Positions 7,317 through 12,298 of a stretch of 12,298 bases of DNA are shown here, piece by piece. Position 1 is the first letter of the stretch. Every line of letters starts with the position of its first letter. Origin of the DNA: UBA4717 sp045577925 (GTDB lineage Bacteria; Bacillota; Clostridia; Oscillospirales; CAG-272). The notes under the pieces were generated by a model. The model did no database searches. It was not told the origin of the DNA and saw only the letters and a program-made list of their open reading frames with translations. The stretch is from the NCBI GenBank assembly GCA_045577925.1, contig JAZNJH010000034.1, forward strand, positions 1 through 12,298. The letters are read 5' to 3'. The position numbers and the translations under genes are program-made.

Positions 7317-7337
7317 TTTTGTGCCGTTTTCACAAAA
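7317..7337. repeat. Inverted repeat upstream of the small-peptide promoter
   Basis: TTTTGTG and CACAAAA are perfect 7-bp arms around a 7-base centre. The site lies about 33 bp upstream of the -35 of the peptide gene. It resembles a Crp/Fnr-like half-site pair, but the spacing between TGTG and CACA is 7 rather than the usual 8, so that assignment is weak. No U-tract follows on either strand. Confidence 0.4.
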
Positions 7338-7370
7338 GAAAAACGAATCAAAAAAAGTGAATAAAAACTA

Positions 7371-7399
7371 TTGACAATGGCGCTGAAGTGTGGTATCAT
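7371..7399 (+). promoter_or_regulatory. Strong promoter of the 44-aa peptide gene with a palindrome over the -10
   Basis: Consensus TTGACA (7371-7376), a 17-bp spacer, and TATCAT (7394-7399). The -10 sits inside the perfect inverted repeat TGGTAT-CAT-ATACCA (7391-7405), which may be an operator. The predicted leader is about 55 nt and ends in a strong RBS. Confidence 0.8.
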
Positions 7400-7461
7400 A
7401 TACCATGTAAAGCAATTTCATGAACCCTATTTCCCTTATTATTTTGAAAGGAGATAACCCA

Positions 7462-7596
7462 ATGAAGATGTTCTATGAAGATCCCACGGTTGAGGTAATG
7501 CTTCTTGACGTTGAGGATGTAATTACAGCAAGTACCGACCCCGCTCTCCCCGACGATGAATTCAGCCTTGGCGGCGGATTCAATCCCTGGGAATGA
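7462..7596 (+). CDS. 44-residue acidic small peptide, function unknown
   Basis: Reads MKMFYEDPTVEVMLLDVEDV, then ITASTDPALPDDE, then FSLGGGFNPWE. It has 11 Asp/Glu against one Lys, a hydrophobic-acidic alternating first half (VEVMLLDVEDVI), and a Gly-rich, aromatic tail (GGGFNPW). No Cys, no signal peptide and no membrane segment. Evidence that it is expressed: AAAGGAGAT eight bases before the ATG, a near-consensus promoter and a strong terminator, all fitting this frame. From memory, gut Clostridia carry many such peptides beginning MK-YE-P-xEVxxxxVEDVxTxS with Gly-rich ends, often annotated only as hypothetical; I cannot verify that here. A leader-plus-core layout would suit a ribosomally made modified peptide, but no modification enzyme or transporter lies next to it, so that remains speculation. 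Confidence 0.8.
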   Translation: MKMFYEDPTVEVMLLDVEDVITASTDPALPDDEFSLGGGFNPWE

Positions 7597-7633
7597 TAAT
7601 TCTCAAGCTTAAAGTATACTTATATGAGTTTTG

Positions 7634-7669
7634 GCATATTGCATTTTGCAGTATGCTTTTTCTCTTTTC
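7634..7669 (+). terminator. Terminator of the small peptide gene
   Basis: GCATATTGCA and TGCAGTATGC form a 10-bp stem, with one G-T pair, around a TTT loop (7634-7656), directly followed by TTTTTCTCTTTTC. A textbook intrinsic terminator 37 bases after the stop codon. Confidence 0.88.
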
Positions 7670-7712
7670 TGTCAGACGAGCTGAGTTTATAATATTTACA
7701 GTAATGTAAAAG

Positions 7713-7750
7713 CAGGCAAAAGGCTATAATCCTTATGCCTGTTTTTATTT
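7713..7750 (+). terminator. Second hairpin with U-tract, no gene in front of it
   Basis: CAGGCAAAAGG pairs with CCTTATGCCTG (11 positions, one mismatch) around a 7-nt loop, followed by TTTTTATTT. It lies about 45 bases after the previous terminator. It may be a backup terminator that insulates the hydrolase gene, or the end of a very short RNA. A TATAAT at 7688-7693 has no good -35. Confidence 0.65.
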
Positions 7751-7784
7751 GTGAAAAATTTACTGTTTAGTAAGAAGTTGACTG

Positions 7785-7813
7785 TTGCATACTTTGTGCT
7801 GTTTTGTTATACT
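7785..7813 (+). promoter_or_regulatory. Promoter of the hydrolase-amidase gene
   Basis: TTGCAT (7785-7790) and TATACT (7808-7813) are spaced by 17 bp. The predicted start is near 7820, giving a short leader of about 30 nt that contains AAAGG ten bases before the ATG. Confidence 0.7.
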
Positions 7814-7850
7814 AAATATAATATAAAAGGAAAAGAAAGGCGGCAGCAAG

Positions 7851-10800
7851 ATGCGACACATATCCGACAGTTTTTTTGATATGAACAGGCCACGTACAGG
7901 TATTTTATTTGCTCTGTGTGCTATAATCTGCATTTCTCTTCTTCTGCCGCTGTATTTGTTCGGTATACAGGCTACTACCGACATCACGATCCCTTTGAAT
8001 AACGGAGAAAATTATTTTATAGATGAGGAGACGCAGAATATTCCCGCCGACATAACAGAGCATATAATCGATCCAAGTGCCGAAATAAGAGGCGTTTGGA
8101 TAGCAACGGTAAATAATATAAATTTTCCGAGTAAACCCGCTCTCTCTGCTAATGAACTCAAGGGTGAGATAGACAATATTATTTCCACCTGCAAGGAATA
8201 TGGACTCAACGCAATATATTTTCAGGCAAGACCGCTTGCTGATGCTTTTTATGAGTCGGAGATCTTTCCCGTTTCCGAATATCTTACGGGTGAACAGGGA
8301 AAAGGCGCTACCCATGGTTTTGACGTGCTTGACTACCTTGTCAGAGAAGGTCATAAAAACGGAATTAAAATACACGCGTGGGTAAACCCCTTAAGAGTGA
8401 CTTACGGAACGCAAAATGCGCCCGCACACGATCTGACTAAGCTTGCAGACGGGCATCCTGCACGTGAAAATCCTGAATTTACCGTGCCGTACGCTGACGG
8501 GAAGCTTTATTTCAACGCAGGCATTCCCGAGGTCAGAGAGCTGGTTCGCGATGGTGTTTATGAGATAGCGAAAAAATATGACGTTGACTCTATCGTGTTT
8601 GACGATTATTTTTATCCGTATACGGTATACGTAAACGGCAAAAAGGCAGTTTTTGATGATTCTGATGCGTTTGAAAAGTATTCATCCGGAGAAAACCTCG
8701 AAGAATTTCGTCGCAACAGCATAAACATGCTTGTACGCGAGTGCTATGAAGCAGTAAAGGATGCAGATCCCGAGATGCAGTTTGGCATATCGCCCTTTGG
8801 TATATGGCAGAATGATAATGGCGAAAACGGCGGAAGTGAAACGAGCGGACTTGAAGCATATAATGAACTATACTGTGACGCTCTCTCGTGGATTGAGGGC
8901 GGATACGTTGACTATATTGCACCTCAGATATACTGGAGCTTTAACAATAATGCCGCGCGCTATGATACACTCGTGCGTTGGTGGAACTCTGTATGCGACA
9001 ATACGGGTGTAGACTTTGTTATAAGCCATGCGGCATACAGATATGCTGACGAGTGGGCAGAGTCTGATCTTGAAATGCTAAATCAGATAGAGTTTGCAAG
9101 AAGCGAGATCTCATATAAAGGAAGTATTTTTTACGGATACGGAGAAATCGTCAAAAACAAAAGCGGTATTGCAGACGAACTGCTCACGGCATTTTCGGAT
9201 GAGTATATATATACTGATCCTGTCAGCACGGGTGCAGATATTTATATTAACAGCCCGCAAGACGGCGCAACACTTTCAGGGCTTGAGCAGACTTATGTAC
9301 TTGGATCAAGCGATCCTGCATACCCCGTGTATTATAACGAAAGCAAACTTTCAAGAACAAAAAGCGGATATTTCTCGCTGATGCTTGATCTTAAAAAGGG
9401 TAAAAATGAGTTTGTATTTACCCAAAACGGCAAGGATTACATATATACGATCTATAATACGGCAAATCAGAATAATACTTCCACTTCACAGATCCCGCAA
9501 AACAGCGTAAAAGTTATGGATAACTATGAGATATTACCCGTTTTGCCGAAAAGCAATCTCTTTCTTTCGTCAGGTGAAGCTGTCACTGTAACCGTAACAG
9601 CACCTGCGAATTCAGACGTAACGGCTTATCTTGGTGACAACAGCGTGAAGCTTATGCCTCAAAAAAAGTCGCCGGGCAGGGATAAGCTGTATGAAATGAC
9701 GTATTCGGGTACTTTTGTTCTTCCAGAATGTGAGGTCGGAGAGATAAAAAAGCTCGGAAAGATAAGAGTCAGTGCTGTTTCGGGTGATAATACTGCGCAG
9801 GCAGAGCTTGTAGACGTTCGTGTCGGAGGAAAAGACGCCGTTATACCGATCGAGGTGAGCACCGAGCGCACAGGACTCAAAATTGCGCCTGACAGCTACT
9901 ATTATGATGACTTTACCACTCAGGCAAAGGGTATGCGCGATAATGCAATGCGGCTTGAGGGAGGTTGTTACCGTCTGCGTGTTGGCGGATATGTTGCCGA
10001 AAGCGACGTTGCAGAGCTTGATAGCGAGATAGGGATAGCCTCTGTTGAGTCTGCTGCTATAAAGGATGATGGAGATTATACGCGAATATATATAAGTGCC
10101 GACGAGAATATTCCGATGAACGGCAGAGTAGAGGACGGCTATTTTATTCTTAACCTTTATAACGTTGATATAACAACGGCTAAAGCTCCGATACTTGCTG
10201 AAAATCCCTTGTTTGAATCGGCAGAGTATCAGTTAAGTACTAAAAAGAATTGCTTCAGATATCATCTTAAGCTTAAAGATCCCGATAATTTCTTTGGATT
10301 TGAGTTTTCTTATTCTGATGGTAAAGTTATAGTGAGCCTCAGAAATCCTGTTACTTTAAAAGCGGGTGATAAACCTCTATCCGATCGTCTTATTGTGCTT
10401 GATGCAGGTCACGGCGGCAGTGATGCAGGTGCACTTGGAGCAAGTGAAGAATATTCGGAAGCTTCTCTTAATTTAAAGATAATACTTTTGCTTCGTAATA
10501 AGCTTGAAAAGCTTGGAGCAAAGGTTATTCTTACAAGAGAGGACGACTCATATCTTGCTCTTGCCGACAGAATGAATCAGGCAGAAGAGCTCTCGCCCGA
10601 TATACTTATTTCCGTACACCAGAACTCAATGGAATATAACGTGGATATAACGCGTGTACGCGGGATCATGGCGCTTTATTGGGAGTACGCCGGCAGATCG
10701 CTTTCCGATAGTATGGCAGGATCGATATCCCGCTCTCTCGGGCGTTTAAACCGCGGAGCATCTACTCAGAGACTTGCCATGGTAAGATGCGAGCGTTATC

Positions 10801-10937
10801 CCTCAACTCTGATAGAGGTTGGATTTATGACAAGCGTAGAGGAATATGAAAAAACAAGCTCTGCGCAGGGAATTGAAAAGACGGCACAGGCAATTGTTGA
10901 CGGAGTTTTGGAATATTACAGAAAACAGACAAAGTAG
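7851..10937 (+). CDS. Exported GHL10 (DUF187) glycoside hydrolase fused to AMIN-like and Amidase_3 domains
   Basis: 1028 residues. A basic N terminus is followed by a hydrophobic segment (~17-39): signal peptide or membrane anchor, with no lipobox Cys. Residues ~77-450 show GHL10 signatures: EIRGVWIATVNNINFPS (78-94), NAIYFQARPLADAFY, HAWVNPLR (175-182), SIVFDDYFYP (247-256), SPFGIW and DYIAPQIYWS. Residues ~460-670 look like beta-sandwich linker domains. Residues ~725-835 have AMIN-like beta-strand spacing. The C-terminal Amidase_3 domain (~845-1024) has DAGHGG (His853), a Glu in the EEYSE region, SVHQNS (His923) and LIEVGF (Glu989): three zinc ligands and the catalytic Glu. The amidase would cut MurNAc from the stem peptide. 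The GHL10 family includes E. coli DigH (YddW), reported to cut peptide-free glycan strands. Likely acts at the cell wall; the exact GHL10 bond specificity is inferred. Confidence 0.9.
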   Translation: MRHISDSFFDMNRPRTGILFALCAIICISLLLPLYLFGIQATTDITIPLNNGENYFIDEETQNIPADITEHIIDPSAEIRGVWIATVNNINFPSKPALSANELKGEIDNIISTCKEYGLNAIYFQARPLADAFYESEIFPVSEYLTGEQGKGATHGFDVLDYLVREGHKNGIKIHAWVNPLRVTYGTQNAPAHDLTKLADGHPARENPEFTVPYADGKLYFNAGIPEVRELVRDGVYEIAKKYDVDSIVFDDYFYPYTVYVNGKKAVFDDSDAFEKYSSGENLEEFRRNSINMLVRECYEAVKDADPEMQFGISPFGIWQNDNGENGGSETSGLEAYNELYCDALSWIEGGYVDYIAPQIYWSFNNNAARYDTLVRWWNSVCDNTGVDFVISHAAYRYADEWAESDLEMLNQIEFARSEISYKGSIFYGYGEIVKNKSGIADELLTAFSDEYIYTDPVSTGADIYINSPQDGATLSGLEQTYVLGSSDPAYPVYYNESKLSRTKSGYFSLMLDLKKGKNEFVFTQNGKDYIYTIYNTANQNNTSTSQIPQNSVKVMDNYEILPVLPKSNLFLSSGEAVTVTVTAPANSDVTAYLGDNSVKLMPQKKSPGRDKLYEMTYSGTFVLPECEVGEIKKLGKIRVSAVSGDNTAQAELVDVRVGGKDAVIPIEVSTERTGLKIAPDSYYYDDFTTQAKGMRDNAMRLEGGCYRLRVGGYVAESDVAELDSEIGIASVESAAIKDDGDYTRIYISADENIPMNGRVEDGYFILNLYNVDITTAKAPILAENPLFESAEYQLSTKKNCFRYHLKLKDPDNFFGFEFSYSDGKVIVSLRNPVTLKAGDKPLSDRLIVLDAGHGGSDAGALGASEEYSEASLNLKIILLLRNKLEKLGAKVILTREDDSYLALADRMNQAEELSPDILISVHQNSMEYNVDITRVRGIMALYWEYAGRSLSDSMAGSISRSLGRLNRGASTQRLAMVRCERYPSTLIEVGFMTSVEEYEKTSSAQGIEKTAQAIVDGVLEYYRKQTK

Positions 10938-10945
10938 TCATTTGC

Positions 10946-10970
10946 TGTGGCATTATAAGCTTATTCCACA
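10946..10970. repeat. Imperfect palindrome between the hydrolase stop and the ROK promoter
   Basis: TGTGG and CCACA flank a 15-base centre that contains the palindrome ATAAGCTTAT. It begins 9 bases after the hydrolase stop and ends 6 bases before the -35 of the regulator gene. No U-tract follows. Its place fits an operator for the downstream regulator better than a terminator. Confidence 0.35.
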
Positions 10971-10975
10971 AATAC

Positions 10976-11004
10976 TTGCATTTAATAAAAATATCATATA
11001 TAAT
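10976..11004 (+). promoter_or_regulatory. Promoter of the ROK-type regulator gene
   Basis: TTGCAT (10976-10981) and TATAAT (10999-11004) with a 17-bp spacer. This argues against any translation start upstream of about 11010 and supports the GTG start. Confidence 0.7.
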
Positions 11005-11035
11005 TAAGGTAACGCTTGATAAAGGAGAGAAGACT

Positions 11036-11878
11036 GTGGATAAGTATACCCTTAGCGGCATGAGACGTGACAGTATAAAACGTATTTTCTCCGTCATATC
11101 AAAAGCTAAGAAGATAACAAGACATGGAATTGCCCAAACAACGGGTCTTAGCCTTATGACAGTGGGCAAAATAACCGAAATTCTTTTAGATAAGAGAGCC
11201 GTGAGATATGAAAAATCAGAAGGTCTGGGCGTTGGCAGAAAAGTTGAATACATAGCTTTATACGAAAAGCTTTATGAAATTTCTCTTGTTATATCCGGCG
11301 AATATATAATGGCGGCAATATTTGATTTTCACCTGAATCTTTGCGAGAAGTTTGCGATTGCCCGTGAAGATAGAGAGGCAGCAGTACTGCTTCCCGATTT
11401 AATGGGCGAGATAATGGCAAGGCTTTTTGAAAATAATATGGTCGGTCAGTGTGTTGGTGTCGGAGCTGCTTTTGATGCCAAAGACGAAAGCTTTGCAAAA
11501 GAGCTTGCATTTTCTGTGAGTCGGCAGTTATCACTTAAAACGTGCGTGACAGCGGATAGAGTAACGGCTGCGGCAACAGGTGCATCCGTTGACTGTGACT
11601 GTGAAAAAATACTTTATTTAGCTGAAGATGCCCCCGGCTTTGAAGGCATATTCATGGAAAAAGGAGAAAAGCTTATTTGCGGTAAGCTTTCACAAACTGA
11701 AAATATAAAAGGCGATATCGAAGCATTGACAAGATTTTTAGGTGCAGATGAAACTTACATAGAGTCAACACCGCAGCTTGCAGACAGTGATTTCAATATC
11801 GTGGATATTAATGCATCTGAAGCATTCATATCGAAAGGTATTGCATACCTTATAAGAGAAGAGTATGTATCAGACTGA
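11036..11878 (+). CDS. Short ROK-family transcriptional regulator with degenerate sugar-kinase domain
   Basis: 280 residues from a GTG start that has AAAGGAGAG eight bases upstream. Residues ~8-72 form a winged helix-turn-helix of NagC/XylR type (HGIAQTTGLSLMTVGKITEILLDKRA, then a GLGVGRKVEYIAL wing). The rest follows the ROK fold loosely: IFDFHLN stands where kinases have the DxGGT phosphate loop, VGVGAAFD where GIGVPGP is usual, and TADRVTAAATG where NDANAAALGE is usual. The catalytic Asp and the zinc motif CxCGxxGCxE are missing, and the protein is about 100 residues shorter than typical ROK repressors. It therefore probably does not phosphorylate sugar but may still sense a ligand or serve as a DNA-binding dimer. 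Its position after the cell-wall hydrolase suggests control of that gene or of amino-sugar genes; this is inference. Confidence 0.8.
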   Translation: MDKYTLSGMRRDSIKRIFSVISKAKKITRHGIAQTTGLSLMTVGKITEILLDKRAVRYEKSEGLGVGRKVEYIALYEKLYEISLVISGEYIMAAIFDFHLNLCEKFAIAREDREAAVLLPDLMGEIMARLFENNMVGQCVGVGAAFDAKDESFAKELAFSVSRQLSLKTCVTADRVTAAATGASVDCDCEKILYLAEDAPGFEGIFMEKGEKLICGKLSQTENIKGDIEALTRFLGADETYIESTPQLADSDFNIVDINASEAFISKGIAYLIREEYVSD

Positions 11879-11949
11879 ATAAAAAAACAACTTTCAGGGC
11901 AAAATAGACTTGTGCCAAGCACGAAATAGTGAGAAAGGTAGAGTCTGTT

Positions 11950-12129
11950 ATGAACGATAAGGCTAACAAGAGTATTGAATGCACAGTAACACAGTGCAAA
12001 AATCATTGCGAGAGTGTAAATTACTGTTCACTCAATGCAATTAAGGTAGGAACACACGAATCAAATCCTACTGAAAACAAGTGTACCGATTGCGAATCAT
12101 TTGAATGCAGAAACCCCGCAAATTGCTAA
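11950..12129 (+). CDS. DUF1540 cysteine-rich small protein
   Basis: 59 residues, MNDKANKSIECTVTQCKNHC and onward, with eight Cys at 11, 16, 20, 26, 45, 48, 53 and 59. The pattern IxCxVxxCxxxC...C...AIxVG...CxxCxxF matches the DUF1540 family of small Clostridial proteins, probably metal-binding; function unknown. The ATG at 11950 has GAGAAAGG about 11 bases upstream. An in-frame GTG at 11929 would begin before that RBS and is less likely. It lies 71 bases after the ROK gene with no clear promoter or terminator between, so it may be co-transcribed with the regulator. Its own terminator follows the stop by 5 bases. Confidence 0.85.
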   Translation: MNDKANKSIECTVTQCKNHCESVNYCSLNAIKVGTHESNPTENKCTDCESFECRNPANC

Positions 12130-12134
12130 ATCGG

Positions 12135-12165
12135 AAAAAGGGAGAGCATGCGCTCTCCCTTTTTC
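12135..12165 (+). terminator. Terminator after the DUF1540 gene
   Basis: GGGAGAGC and GCTCTCCC pair around ATGC, flanked by AAAAA and TTTTTC, giving a 13-bp stem with A-tract and U-tract. A strong intrinsic terminator, symmetrical enough to work in both directions. Confidence 0.92.
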
Positions 12166-12177
12166 TTGTATAATGAA

Positions 12178-12298
12178 AACCACGCGATAGTCGCGTGGTT
12201 CAAAAGAGGTTAACCGATGAGCAAAAATCCTCCAAATGTGTTAAAATAGTTAAGACCTGCCAGTCAAAACTAAAAACAACATTTGGAGGATTTATCTA
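12178..12298 (+). mobile_element. Probable left end and tnpA leader of an IS200-type element, cut by the window edge
   Basis: Starts with the perfect hairpin AACCACGCGA-TAG-TCGCGTGGTT (12178-12200), the kind of subterminal hairpin recognised by HUH (Y1) transposases. Further on, AAATCCTCCAAATGT (12225-12239) and ACATTTGGAGGATTT (12279-12293) are a perfect 15-bp inverted repeat that buries the Shine-Dalgarno GGAGGA. The next codon after the window would be at the right distance for a start. In IS200 the tnpA leader is known to hide its RBS in just such a stem and so keep transposition rare. No transposase codons are visible, so the call rests on leader architecture alone. Confidence 0.6.

Larger units (their letters stand above)
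7147..7370. other. AT-rich gap between ctsR operators and the small-peptide promoter, no gene seen
   Basis: No convincing coding region or structural RNA is visible. The stretch holds two 12-bp direct repeats, an A/T-rich run and one 7-bp inverted repeat, listed separately. It probably serves as upstream control DNA for the divergent ctsR operon and the small peptide gene. Confidence 0.5.

Noticed and set aside
7462..7596. Firm call of the 44-aa peptide as a bacteriocin or RiPP precursor
   Set aside because: The leader-and-Gly-rich-tail look is suggestive, but there is no Cys, no double-Gly cleavage site in a clear leader context, and no modification or export gene adjacent. It is kept as a peptide of unknown function.
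10976..11035. Upstream TTG start for the ROK regulator
   Set aside because: It would begin inside the -35 hexamer of the gene's own promoter. The GTG at 11036 has AAAGGAGAG at good spacing.
10825..11253. 142-codon minus-strand frame across the hydrolase end and ROK start
   Set aside because: It overlaps the conserved amidase C terminus and the ROK winged helix and has no supporting signals.
11929..12129. SCIFF-type radical-SAM peptide precursor
   Set aside because: The 59-aa, eight-Cys protein was considered as a 'six cysteines in forty-five' peptide, but the Cys spacing and the AIxVG core fit DUF1540, and no radical SAM maturase is nearby.
1..12298. CRISPR array, tRNA or rRNA genes
   Set aside because: No regularly spaced repeat series and no cloverleaf or rRNA-like stretch was seen on either strand by eye.

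Overview
The window looks like chromosomal DNA from a low-to-moderate GC, Gram-positive anaerobe of the class Clostridia, probably a gut Oscillospiraceae/Ruminococcaceae-type organism. The signs are a ctsR-mcsA-mcsB-clpC heat-shock operon with canonical CtsR boxes, strong AGGAGG-type ribosome binding sites, TTGnnn-17-TATAAT promoters, a DUF1540 cysteine-rich peptide, and a short acidic peptide of a kind I remember from gut Clostridia. The genus cannot be fixed from the sequence alone.

Left part (1-2581). A membrane-anchored nucleotide-sugar 4,6-dehydratase/epimerase of the WbpM/PglF/CapD type runs leftward off the window. It is divergent from a FabG-like short-chain dehydrogenase (SDR), with two back-to-back sigma-A-type promoters between them. 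The SDR gene converges on clpC. The 135 bp between them hold a bidirectional terminator and a second, larger palindrome whose interior resembles the tip of an IS3-family insertion sequence.

Middle (2589-7146). A complete leftward protein-quality-control operon: ctsR (repressor), mcsA (zinc-finger activator), mcsB (protein arginine kinase) and clpC (AAA+ unfoldase). The single promoter found is overlapped by two fused, perfect CtsR boxes, with a third near-perfect box in the leader, so the operon is almost certainly autorepressed and heat-inducible.

Right of the operon (7147-7850). A gene-poor stretch contains a free-standing transcription unit encoding a 44-residue, very acidic, Gly-rich-tailed peptide. 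It has a near-ideal promoter with a palindrome over the -10, a strong RBS and a strong terminator. A second terminator-like hairpin follows with no gene in front of it.

Right part (7851-12298). A 1028-residue exported or membrane-anchored protein joins a GHL10 (DUF187) glycoside hydrolase domain to an AMIN-like region and a C-terminal Amidase_3 domain. This is a plausible single-chain two-step peptidoglycan degrader. It is followed by a short ROK-type regulator that has lost the sugar-kinase signatures, then the DUF1540 peptide and its terminator. The last ~120 bases carry a perfect hairpin and a 15-bp inverted repeat that hides a Shine-Dalgarno sequence. This is the layout expected for the left end and tnpA leader of an IS200-type element, whose transposase would begin just past the window.

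The most interesting items are the orphan 44-aa peptide unit (7371-7669), the hydrolase-amidase fusion (7851-10937), the three-box CtsR promoter, and the two insertion-sequence-like ends.
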